A stretch of 15,322 nt of DNA from an uncultured Bacilli bacterium (lineage in GTDB: Bacteria; Bacillota_I; Bacilli_A; RF39; UBA660): NCBI GenBank assembly GCA_947626215.1, contig CANQRJ010000024.1:1-15322 (forward strand). The letters are read 5' to 3'. A program made the position numbers and the translations under genes. Position 1 is the first letter of the stretch; every line of letters begins with the position of its first letter. Positions 6,515 to 14,000 of the stretch are shown in pieces. The notes beneath the pieces were generated by a model. The model was not told where the DNA came from and did no database searches. It saw nothing but the letters and a program-made list of their open reading frames with translations.

Positions 6515-8419
6515 ATGAAAAAAATAATTCTTTTCTTTTTGCTTTTAATTTTTCCATTTACTGTAAAAGCAGTAAACGTTGTAAATTATGATATTACCAA
6601 TATATTTCAAGATGCTCAAATTTTAGAAAATGGAGATTTATCTGTAAAAGAAGTCATCGTTTTAAATGGTTCTTTTAATGGTTATGAAAGAGATTTAACT
6701 TATCGAAATAGTAAATTGATAAATCATAATCCTATCGATTTTTCTGAAGATGCAATTTATAATGGAAGTAGCATCAAAAATGTTCAAATAAAAGCTAAAA
6801 AAATATCTAAAAAGGATGCAAGTTTTGAAATGTTAAAAGACGAAGACTATGAGGCATTAACTCGTACTTTTTATAAAGAAGATGCAGTGAATAAAAACTA
6901 TGTAGAATCAAGTATCCAAGATGGAATGCGTTATCGAATGTATTATGAAAGTTCTTATGAAACAGTCGCGTTTTACTTAGAATATACAATAAGTGATGTA
7001 ATCGTAAAACATAAAGATGTCGCAGAGTTATATTGGACATTCATTGGAAATGATTTTGAAGATGATATTGAAAATTTAGAAATACATATTCATTTACCTA
7101 AACAAGATAACAGTGATTTATTTAGAGTTTGGGGACATGGAGACATTACAGGAGAAGTAAATAGATATGATAATCAAGAAGTGATTGCAACATTAAAAAA
7201 AATTAATGCCGGAACACCAATTGATGTAAGAGTAACATGGGATGCAAATTTACTTTCCAATGTAAAAGAGAAAAAAAGCACGACAGAAACCGCATTACCA
7301 CAAATTTTAGAAGTAGAAGAAATTCGTGCGAAAGAAGCAAATGAAATTAGAAAACAAGCAAAATTAATGTATAATGTGACAAGCGTTTTATGTTATATTT
7401 ATATTATAATCATAATTGGATGGTGGATTTATGTTTATTTAAAACATGATAGAGAATATAAAAGTGAATTTACAAATCAATACAACCGTGAATTTATTAA
7501 TGATTACAATGTAGAAGTAGTAGATGTATTAATGAATAAAACGGTAAGTGAAAATGCGTTATCTGCCTCAATATTAAATTTAATTTATAAGAAGAATATA
7601 TCCGTAGAAGAAAAGCCAAGCGAAAAAAAGAAAGAAAAAAGTTATGAATTTAAATTATTAAATCAAAATGGATTAAATAATACAGAAGAACTTTTAGTAC
7701 ATTTTCTATTTGAAAAAGTTGGAAAAAATAATACATTTACAACAGAAGATTTAAAACAATATGCGTCTTCTTCTACAACATATAAAGGATTTCATAATTC
7801 ATATGAAGACTGGGTACAATCTGTAAAAAGTGATGCGGCAAGACAAAACTTTTATGAAGAAAATGGGTTACCTATTATCACTTCTATATTTTTCCTTTTA
7901 ATCGCGTTCTTTTTAAATTTTTTAGTTCTTTATTTTGACGCTAACATATTTTTAAGTTTAATTGTATTGATGTTAGGAGTTATATTTTTCGTTTATGCTT
8001 TAACCATTAAAAAAAGAACAAAATCAGGAAATGAGGATTATGTAAGATGGAAAGCATTCAAAAGGTTTTTAAATGATTTTGGAAATTTTGAAGTAAAAGA
8101 ATTACCAGAAATTGCTTTATGGGAACGTTATTTAGTGTATGCAACCGTGTTTGGACTTGCCGATAAAGTGGAAAAAAGTATGAATGTAAAAATTCAAGAA
8201 ATGCAACTTTCTAATGAATCTTTTTATACACCAAGTTGGATCGATTACCATATAGCCTATCATGTAAATCAGTCAATAACGAATTCTATCAATGCCAATC
8301 GTACGAAATATTCCTCAGAAGTAAGAAGCAGTAGCACATCTAGTGGAGGAGGATATGGTGGAGGATTCTCTTCTGGCGGAGGCTTTGGTGGCGGAGGCGG
8401 CGGAGGCCGTGGCTTCTAG
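6515..8419 (+). CDS. DUF2207 family membrane protein with glycine-rich C-terminus
   Basis: This 634-aa protein has a signal peptide (about 1-19), a DUF2207 extracytoplasmic beta-rich domain (about 20-250), membrane helix 289-309, a cytoplasmic domain (about 310-450), two further helices (452-473, 476-497) and a second cytoplasmic part. It ends in a glycine/serine tail (611-634) with GGGYGGGFSSGGG-type repeats. This architecture is that of YciQ/DUF2207 proteins, which are often encoded next to lemA; the function is unknown. The ATG at 6515 has AGTGGTGA (6503-6510) upstream. It shares the lemA transcript. Its TAG stop (8417-8419) overlaps the stop of the convergent carboxypeptidase gene by 3 nt within CTAG. 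The tail is locally G-rich compared with the surrounding AT-rich DNA. Confidence 0.9.
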   Translation: MKKIILFFLLLIFPFTVKAVNVVNYDITNIFQDAQILENGDLSVKEVIVLNGSFNGYERDLTYRNSKLINHNPIDFSEDAIYNGSSIKNVQIKAKKISKKDASFEMLKDEDYEALTRTFYKEDAVNKNYVESSIQDGMRYRMYYESSYETVAFYLEYTISDVIVKHKDVAELYWTFIGNDFEDDIENLEIHIHLPKQDNSDLFRVWGHGDITGEVNRYDNQEVIATLKKINAGTPIDVRVTWDANLLSNVKEKKSTTETALPQILEVEEIRAKEANEIRKQAKLMYNVTSVLCYIYIIIIIGWWIYVYLKHDREYKSEFTNQYNREFINDYNVEVVDVLMNKTVSENALSASILNLIYKKNISVEEKPSEKKKEKSYEFKLLNQNGLNNTEELLVHFLFEKVGKNNTFTTEDLKQYASSSTTYKGFHNSYEDWVQSVKSDAARQNFYEENGLPIITSIFFLLIAFFLNFLVLYFDANIFLSLIVLMLGVIFFVYALTIKKRTKSGNEDYVRWKAFKRFLNDFGNFEVKELPEIALWERYLVYATVFGLADKVEKSMNVKIQEMQLSNESFYTPSWIDYHIAYHVNQSITNSINANRTKYSSEVRSSSTSSGGGYGGGFSSGGGFGGGGGGGRGF

Positions 8420-9339
8420 TTTAAATAGATGTCTTCGTATTCTTCTAATGTAAGGTTAAGATCATGTATTTTTTGAGCATGATCTTTTCCTATGTAACGA
8501 ATGTGCCAAGGCTCTTCTTTATATCCTGTAATATGAGAATTGTCCTTTGTATATCGTATAATAAAACCATATAAATAAGAATGATTTTGCATCCATTGAT
8601 AATCTTGGTCGGTTAAATTATACCAATGTTCTTCGCTTCGAATATCAATAGCTAGTCCCGTTTGATGTTCGGAGTGACCTGGTCTTGCAGAATACGTATC
8701 GACGACTTCTACAGGGTCATTTTGCAAATATTTTTCATATAATCCCTTTTGATATTCATAAGAGCGATAAGTACTATAAGGAATAAGAGAAACTCCATCC
8801 AAAGTAGCCGCGGCAAGAAGTTCTTCAAAATCCGAGATGGCGACACTTCGAAGTTTTAAATTTGGAAAACTTGGAATATTTACAAGATCTAAGGGAACAT
8901 AGTCACTTGGCAAAGCATGATATTTATTTACAAGGACAGTGATATCATCAGGATTTGAAATTTCTTTTATATCACTATAAAATTCATGATCCAAATTTAA
9001 ATTGACATAAGTGACAATTTTTTGAGTAGGAAGAGGATGTATTTTCTCATAAGCTTTATAACGATCATAATTTTCAGGATGGAAATTACTAATTTGAAAA
9101 TAGCCATTTAAATCGATGTAATCATTTTCTAAAAGCCAATGGATGTTCTCGTCACTCATATATTCATAAATAGAATCAATTTCTTCTTGAGTATAGCCTT
9201 TTTCTGTCAATAAATTGGATTCTTGAAATGCTTTTTGAACTACCGGATTGGAATTCTTAGGAGAAATAGAAAAGATCAAAACGCCACTTCCTAAAATGAG
9301 AAATAAAACAAAACAAATAAATAAATTTTTCTTTTTCAC
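8416..9339 (-). CDS. VanY/LdcB-type zinc D,D-carboxypeptidase (peptidase M15B)
   Basis: This is a 307-aa membrane-anchored enzyme with an N-terminal helix (about 5-25, no clear lipobox). A helical linker region (35-110) precedes the M15B catalytic domain (about 150-300). Zinc ligands are visible in S223-E-H225-Q-T-G-L-A-I-D232 and E276-P-W-H279; Y191-R192-S is the conserved substrate-side motif. The enzyme trims the terminal D-Ala from peptidoglycan stem peptides or precursors. The start is GTG 9339, because GGTGG (9349-9345) lies 5 nt upstream; a GTG at 9348 sits inside that site. No van resistance genes are nearby, so a housekeeping wall-trimming role is more likely than glycopeptide resistance. 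It is divergent from a serine carboxypeptidase gene and convergent with the DUF2207 gene. Confidence 0.9.
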   Translation of the reverse strand: MKKKNLFICFVLFLILGSGVLIFSISPKNSNPVVQKAFQESNLLTEKGYTQEEIDSIYEYMSDENIHWLLENDYIDLNGYFQISNFHPENYDRYKAYEKIHPLPTQKIVTYVNLNLDHEFYSDIKEISNPDDITVLVNKYHALPSDYVPLDLVNIPSFPNLKLRSVAISDFEELLAAATLDGVSLIPYSTYRSYEYQKGLYEKYLQNDPVEVVDTYSARPGHSEHQTGLAIDIRSEEHWYNLTDQDYQWMQNHSYLYGFIIRYTKDNSHITGYKEEPWHIRYIGKDHAQKIHDLNLTLEEYEDIYLN

Positions 9340-9427
9340 AAAAACCACCAGATTCTATATTTATTATAACTATTTTAGCATAAATCATAATAAAAACACA
9401 TAATTTTTTAAAAAGAGGTGTAAAATT
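9340..9427. promoter_or_regulatory. Divergent promoter region between the two carboxypeptidase genes
   Basis: The 88-bp gap must hold both promoters. Minus strand: a perfect TATAAT (9368-9363) with a poor TTATGA (9390-9385) 16 bp upstream, and an alternative extended -10 TGC TAAAAT (9380-9372). Plus strand: TTAGCA (9375-9380), 18 bp, CATAAT (9399-9404), which is weak. The overlap would make the two directions compete. Confidence 0.35.
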
Positions 9428-10597
9428 TTGAAAAAAAATTTAAAAATTATTTTTTGTTTGATTTGTTTTTTTACATTTTTATCAATCGTACATGCTACAT
9501 CAACTACCGATTTAGCGCCCAATAGTAAAAGTGCTATGTTAATCGATTTTGATACAGGTGAAATTTTATTTCAAAAAAATGAACATGAACCCTTAGCGCC
9601 TGCTAGCATGACTAAGATGATGAGTATGCTTCTTATTATGGAAGCAATTGATAATAAAACATTGTCTTATGATACAGATGTAACCATTAGTGAAAATGCG
9701 GCTTCTATGGGTGGAAGTCAAGTTTTTTTACAAGCAAATGAAGTTTATAAAGTAAAAGAATTATTAAAGGGTATTGCCATTGCGTCTGGAAATGATGCCG
9801 TCGTTGCTATGGCGGAGAAAATTGCCGGCACTACAGAAGAATTTGTCAATAAAATGAACGAAAAAGCAAAATCTTTAGGAATGAAAGATACAACCTTTAA
9901 AAATCCCCATGGATTAGATACAGAAGGGCATGTATCTTCTGCTCATGATATGGCCATATTAGCAAGAGAGTTAGTAAAACACGAAAAAATATTAGAATTT
10001 ACAAGTATTTATGAAGATTATTTACAAAAAAAGGATGGAACAAGCACATGGCTTGTGAATACCAATAAACTTGTCCGATTTTATAATGGAGTGGATGGTT
10101 TAAAAACAGGCTTTACTTCAAAAGCAGGATATTGTTTAACGGCTACGGCAAAGAAAAACAATTTAAGATTAATAGCCGTGGTAATGGGTGCCGAGACAGG
10201 GGATAAAAGAAGCAGTGATATATCATCTATGTTAAATTATGGATTTAATACTTATAAGACTACCATATTATTAACGAAAGATACCGTACTTGGAAACAAA
10301 AGAGTAGAACTTGGAAATATAGAAATGTCTGAAATTGTTTTAAAAAATGATTATTCTAAATTATTAAAAACAGAAGAAAAAATACCGAATTATTCCTATA
10401 ATCTAAAAGTAGATCGACTCGTCGCGCCTATTCAAAAAGGCACCACCGTAGGGAAAGTAGAAGTCATTGATGGGACAGGAAATAAAGTGGATGAATTAGA
10501 AGTAACTGTAAAAGAATCGATTGAAAAAATCAAATTTATGAAACTATGGCTTCGTAACTTAAAATACATAACAAGTGGAAAAATATTAATAAAATAA
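9428..10597 (+). CDS. Serine D-alanyl-D-alanine carboxypeptidase (PBP5/DacA family, peptidase S11)
   Basis: This 389-aa penicillin-binding protein has a signal peptide (1-23, ending VHA). Its motifs are S60-M-T-K63 (acylated Ser60 and Lys63), S120-G-N122 and K226-T-G228, in the standard spacing. The catalytic domain (about 27-260) is followed by a PBP5-type C-terminal beta domain (about 275-365) and a basic amphipathic tail (366-389) that should bind the membrane. It removes the terminal D-Ala from pentapeptides, limiting cross-linking. Translation starts at TTG 9428, with AGAGGTG (9414-9420) 7 nt upstream; no in-frame ATG gives a signal peptide. It is back-to-back with a zinc carboxypeptidase of the same specificity class. 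No clear terminator separates it from the LCP gene, which has its own promoter. Confidence 0.94.
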   Translation: MKKNLKIIFCLICFFTFLSIVHATSTTDLAPNSKSAMLIDFDTGEILFQKNEHEPLAPASMTKMMSMLLIMEAIDNKTLSYDTDVTISENAASMGGSQVFLQANEVYKVKELLKGIAIASGNDAVVAMAEKIAGTTEEFVNKMNEKAKSLGMKDTTFKNPHGLDTEGHVSSAHDMAILARELVKHEKILEFTSIYEDYLQKKDGTSTWLVNTNKLVRFYNGVDGLKTGFTSKAGYCLTATAKKNNLRLIAVVMGAETGDKRSSDISSMLNYGFNTYKTTILLTKDTVLGNKRVELGNIEMSEIVLKNDYSKLLKTEEKIPNYSYNLKVDRLVAPIQKGTTVGKVEVIDGTGNKVDELEVTVKESIEKIKFMKLWLRNLKYITSGKILIK

Positions 10598-10632
10598 AAG
10601 TATAAAAAAATTGTCAACTTTAATCGATTCAA

Positions 10633-10661
10633 TTGTCTTTTCTAAAGAAAAAAATTATAAT
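10633..10661 (+). promoter_or_regulatory. Sigma-A promoter of the LCP gene
   Basis: TTGTCT (10633-10638; 4/6 match), 17-bp spacer, perfect TATAAT (10656-10661). The start would fall at about 10668, just before the GAGG (10669-10672) that serves ATG 10679, so the leader is very short. Confidence 0.65.
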
Positions 10662-10678
10662 TATACTTGAGGATGATT

Positions 10679-12130
10679 ATGAAAACAAAAAAAGTAAAAA
10701 AATTAAAAATAAAAAAACAAGTTATTTTTAAAAGCATAGCTTTTTTCATTATAGGATTAAGTTGCTTAGTTTTTCTTTTTTTTGTTCGATTAGAATTATT
10801 ACCTTTTAAATATTTAGCAATGTTATTTATCGTTTTATTATTAATAGATTTTATGATGTATTTTCTTTTATCCAAAAAAAATTATAAATTGAGAATGATA
10901 GGTTCCATATTATCTATTTTTTTAATATTCTTTTTTTCAGTACTAATGTATTACCAAAATGCAACCATATCATTTTTACATCAAATTTCATTCTTAGATA
11001 TTGAAACCGAAGCTTATGAAGTCATTGTAAAAAATAATAGTTCTTATGGGTCGATAAAAGATTTAAAAAGCATTTCTTATGTGGATGATCGAAAAGGAAT
11101 ATCTAAAGCATTAAAAGAAGTATCAAAAGAAAAACAACTGAAAGAAACCGATTTAGAAGATGCAAGTAAAGTGATTGATTCTTTATTAAATAATAAAGTA
11201 GATGCCATCATAATGGAACAAGAAGAGGCAAATCTTTATTTAGAAATGATTCAAGATTTTAGAGAAAATTATAAAATTATAAAAACTATTTCTGTAGATG
11301 TCCAAAATGAAAGAATTATGAAAGATATAAAAATGACTTCTACACCTTTCAGTGTATATTTAACAGGAATTGATACCTATGGAAAATTAAACAAAGTATC
11401 TCGAAGTGACGTCAATATTGTAATGACCGTAAATCCTAAAACGGCTAAAATATTATTAATCTCTATTCCAAGAGATTATTATGTCCAAATTTCTGGGACA
11501 ACTGGGTTAAAAGATAAACTCACACATGCCGGATTAAAAGGGGTAGATGTTTCGATGAAAACCATTGAAAACATTTTAGAAACAGAAATTCCTTATTATG
11601 TTAAAATTAATTTTACTTCTTTAATTGACATTGTAGATTCATTAGAAGGAATAGATGTAGACAATCCTTTTGAATTTACGGCATATTATCAAGAAGAAGA
11701 TGGCAAATACGTGTATTATAAATTTTTAGAAGGACAAAATCATTTAGATGGCAAAAAAGCACTTGCTTATGTGAGAGAACGTTATGGACTAAGAGAAGGG
11801 GATATTGCAAGAGCAAGACACCAACATCAAGTCATTGAATCGATGACTCGAAAATTAATGAGCCCGACGATTCTTACCAAATATACGGATTTACTAAATA
11901 GTATAGAAGGTAACTTTGCAACAAATATTTCGATATCAAGTATTAAATCTTTAATAGAAATGCAATTAGAAAAAAACATGAAATGGGAAATAGAAAGCAT
12001 CGTTTTAACTGGAAGTGAATCCAAAGAAAAAACGGCCGCTTTTCCAGATCTTTATTCATCTGTAATCATTCCAGATGATGAAAATATTAGTGAAATAATA
12101 AAAAAGATTAATACTTTAAAAGAGGAATAA
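10679..12130 (+). CDS. LytR-CpsA-Psr (LCP) family wall-polymer ligase with three N-terminal helices
   Basis: This 483-aa protein has three membrane helices (about 17-37, 44-65, 75-93) rather than the single anchor usual for LCP proteins. Next is a domain (about 112-215) with EVIVKNNSSYGSIKDL ... LLNNKVDAIIME, which resembles half of a periplasmic solute-binding protein fold. The LCP domain follows (about 224-400): D244 in SRSDVNIV, I263-P-R-D266, K278/K280, Y364-V-R366-E-R368 and G374-D-I-A-R378-A-R380. The Arg/Asp set binds polyprenyl pyrophosphate-linked glycopolymer. The family attaches teichoic acid-like or capsular polymers to peptidoglycan. ATG 10679 fits GAGG 6 nt upstream; in-frame TTG 10667 and ATG 10673 overlap the ribosome site. 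The downstream glycosyltransferase-like genes fit a surface-polymer theme. Confidence 0.9.
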   Translation: MKTKKVKKLKIKKQVIFKSIAFFIIGLSCLVFLFFVRLELLPFKYLAMLFIVLLLIDFMMYFLLSKKNYKLRMIGSILSIFLIFFFSVLMYYQNATISFLHQISFLDIETEAYEVIVKNNSSYGSIKDLKSISYVDDRKGISKALKEVSKEKQLKETDLEDASKVIDSLLNNKVDAIIMEQEEANLYLEMIQDFRENYKIIKTISVDVQNERIMKDIKMTSTPFSVYLTGIDTYGKLNKVSRSDVNIVMTVNPKTAKILLISIPRDYYVQISGTTGLKDKLTHAGLKGVDVSMKTIENILETEIPYYVKINFTSLIDIVDSLEGIDVDNPFEFTAYYQEEDGKYVYYKFLEGQNHLDGKKALAYVRERYGLREGDIARARHQHQVIESMTRKLMSPTILTKYTDLLNSIEGNFATNISISSIKSLIEMQLEKNMKWEIESIVLTGSESKEKTAAFPDLYSSVIIPDDENISEIIKKINTLKEE

Positions 12131-12172
12131 AAATAATTCTATATTAAAATAGACTCTTTTTGTTCCTCTTTT
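12118..12172. terminator. Bidirectional terminator between convergent LCP and XRE genes
   Basis: AAAAGAGGAA (12118-12127) and TTCCTCTTTT (12163-12172) are perfect 10-bp inverted copies. Inside lies a second hairpin, TCTAT (12138-12142)/ATAGA (12149-12153), followed by CTCTTTTTG, whose CTCTTTT (12154-12160) can also pair with AAAAGAG (12118-12124). The arms overlap the last codons of both genes. Alternative pairings make the exact structure uncertain. Confidence 0.5.
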
Positions 12173-12357
12173 TCATAAAATATTTTTACCATATCTTCAT
12201 CAGGAATATCTAAAATTTTTCTGATTTTTTTTAAAGTTTCTATTGTTGTTTTAGTTTCATCTTTTTCAATTCTTTGAAGTTGTCTAGTAGATAAATCTAA
12301 TTTTTCAGCTAAAGTTTCCTGTGTTAAATTTCTTTTAATTCGATATTCTTTAATCAT
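12139..12357 (-). CDS. Small XRE/Cro-type helix-turn-helix regulator
   Basis: This 72-aa protein is essentially a single HTH_3 domain. Residues 1-57 run from MIKEYRIKRNLTQETLAEKL through STRQLQRIEKDETKTTIETL to the fifth helix, followed by a charged tail (EKEEQKE). Q13 and the R25-Q26-L-Q-R29 recognition helix are typical of DNA-binding Cro/XRE proteins. ATG 12357 is preceded by AGAGGTG with a 4-5 nt gap; an upstream in-frame ATG at 12384 would add nine residues (MTKYDERCN), but has a poorer site and overlaps a possible operator. No toxin gene is next to it, so it may be a lone autoregulator or the residue of a lost element. It is convergent with the LCP gene. Confidence 0.8.
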   Translation of the reverse strand: MIKEYRIKRNLTQETLAEKLDLSTRQLQRIEKDETKTTIETLKKIRKILDIPDEDMVKIFYEKEEQKESILI

Positions 12358-12369
12358 GTTACACCTCTC

Positions 12370-12385
12370 GTCATATTTTGTCATA
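12370..12385. promoter_or_regulatory. Candidate operator: direct repeat upstream of the XRE gene
   Basis: GTCATA occurs twice (12370-12375 and 12380-12385), spaced one helical turn apart, directly upstream of the XRE ribosome site. Such placement would suit autoregulation. The repeat is short and could be chance in AT-rich DNA. Confidence 0.25.
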
Positions 12386-12392
12386 GTATTCC

Positions 12393-12420
12393 AAATAAAA
12401 ACACGACTTTATGTGTCGTG
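12393..12420 (-). terminator. Orphan minus-strand terminator
   Basis: The stem CACGAC (12402-12407)/GTCGTG (12415-12420) has a 7-nt loop. Read on the minus strand it is followed by TTTTTATTT (12401-12393), a good intrinsic terminator. No minus-strand gene ends here: the next gene (from 12464) is on the plus strand. It may remain from a lost gene or act as a leader attenuator for the XRE gene. Confidence 0.55.
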
Positions 12421-12463
12421 CAAATAAAGGGATAAAGGTAAAAACTTCTTTTAAGTTAAATTT

Positions 12464-13999
12464 TTGTGGTGCATAATTATTAAAAAATACAAAAATAAAA
12501 AAGAAGTTTTATTGAAATATGATGGAATTTATGATAGCTTTAATATAGAAAGCGTGTATAATATGAAAATGAAATTATGGATAGAAAATAATAAGTATCT
12601 TTTAAAACCAGTTCTTATTTTATTTTTTCTTTATTTTTTAGCATTGTTTCCTTTAATGTGTGCGAATTTTAATTATTTAGATGATTTAGGTCGTACTTTT
12701 AGTGGCTATCAAGAATGGCTAGGATATAGTCGTTATGTCTCTGAATTTTTCTCAATTTTTATTCATACAGGAAGATACATGACAGATATTTCGCCACTTC
12801 CTCAATGTATCGCGATTTTATTACTAAGTTTAGCAGGAGTGATAGTGATATTAGCATTTCAAAAAACAAAAAAAGTAAGTTTTTGGAATATTGTTGCAGT
12901 AATTCCTATAGGATTATGTCCTTATTTTTTAGAATGTCTTTCTTATAAATATGATGCACCTTATATGGCTTTTTCCATATTAGTAAGTGTAATTCCTATT
13001 TTATTTATTAAAAATAAGAAGTCGATATTTTCAATAATTACTATCATCTGTACAATTTTGATGTGTACTTCTTATCAGGCATCTTCTGGTATATTTCCTA
13101 TGATCCTTCTTTTTTATATGTATGATAAATGGAATCAAAAAGAAAAAATAGATCTAAAGCAATGTCTTATAGGTGGAGTAAGTTTTTTAGTAGGGCTTCT
13201 TTTATTTAAAATTTTTCTTATGAAACAAGTAAGTAATCCCGTATCTAGTGAAATGTTTTCTTTATTAGAATTTGTTCCAGGAATTTTTCATAATATAATG
13301 ACTTATTATCAAACCTTATTAAAAGATTTTAAAGATATTTGGCTCATTCTTATATTATTTGTAGTCTTTTCTTATGTATATTTGATGCTAAGAGATGGAA
13401 AACAAAAAATTTTTTTAAACATGATAAGTATTTTTGTATTATTATTTATAAATTCTTTAATGGTTTATGGTATTTATTCTTTATTAAAAAATCCTCTTTT
13501 TGTGCCAAGAAGTATGTTTGGAATAGGAGCTTTTTTAACATTCATTATGATTCAAATTTCAAATTGTAAAAAAAGTATGATTGAAAATTTAGGATGTTTT
13601 TTATTAAGTTGGTGTTTCTTTGTTTTTACATTTCAATACGGAAATGCTTTAAGTGAACAAAAAAGATATACAGATTTTAGAATTCATTTAGTAATCGAAG
13701 ATTTAAATGAATTAGATATCATGAATACAAATGAAATAAAAAGTTTAAAATTGGTAGGATCTATTGGAAAATCACCTGTACTTCGTAATTTACCACAAGA
13801 TTATCAAATGTTAAATAAATTAGTTCCTGACACTTTTGGTGGAGAATGGATTTGGAGTGAAAGTTATTTTTATCATTATTTTGATTTAAAAAATATAAAT
13901 CCAGTGGATGATATGAGTGAAAATTATCCAATTTTAAAAAACACAATGTACCATACCATAAAAGGAGATAAAAATCATATTTTAATTGAATTAAAATAA
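12464..13999 (+). CDS. GtrII-like polytopic membrane glucosyltransferase
   Basis: This protein of up to 511 aa has about ten hydrophobic segments (48-66, 115-133, 138-153, 164-183, 186-221 as two, 235-254, 292-309, 317-339, 351-366, 373-391) and a C-terminal soluble part of about 115 residues. After the first helix comes N70-Y-L-D73-D74-L-G-R77 and then T102-G-R104. A DD..R loop followed by a GR motif is what I recall for GtrII (PF14264) glucosyltransferases, which move sugars from lipid carriers onto surface glycans. The start is uncertain. TTG 12464 has no ribosome site and lies 9 nt after an in-frame stop; TTG 12512 and ATG 12563 are alternatives, all with poor sites. The segment KKYKNKKEVLLKYDG..FNIESVYNMK looks coding. 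Its true start may be damaged. Confidence 0.7.
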   Translation: MWCIIIKKYKNKKEVLLKYDGIYDSFNIESVYNMKMKLWIENNKYLLKPVLILFFLYFLALFPLMCANFNYLDDLGRTFSGYQEWLGYSRYVSEFFSIFIHTGRYMTDISPLPQCIAILLLSLAGVIVILAFQKTKKVSFWNIVAVIPIGLCPYFLECLSYKYDAPYMAFSILVSVIPILFIKNKKSIFSIITIICTILMCTSYQASSGIFPMILLFYMYDKWNQKEKIDLKQCLIGGVSFLVGLLLFKIFLMKQVSNPVSSEMFSLLEFVPGIFHNIMTYYQTLLKDFKDIWLILILFVVFSYVYLMLRDGKQKIFLNMISIFVLLFINSLMVYGIYSLLKNPLFVPRSMFGIGAFLTFIMIQISNCKKSMIENLGCFLLSWCFFVFTFQYGNALSEQKRYTDFRIHLVIEDLNELDIMNTNEIKSLKLVGSIGKSPVLRNLPQDYQMLNKLVPDTFGGEWIWSESYFYHYFDLKNINPVDDMSENYPILKNTMYHTIKGDKNHILIELK

Positions 14000-14000
14000 A

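Noticed and set aside
8416..9339. VanY as part of a glycopeptide-resistance cluster
   Set aside because: No vanHAX-type ligase, dehydrogenase or two-component system is present in the window; neighbours are general wall and envelope genes.
12139..12463. XRE gene as antitoxin of a toxin-antitoxin pair
   Set aside because: No small toxin-like gene is adjacent on the same strand; the neighbours are LCP and GtrII-like genes.
13339..13569. Plus-strand 76-codon frame inside the GtrII-like gene
   Set aside because: It is out of frame with a convincing membrane protein and has no features of its own.
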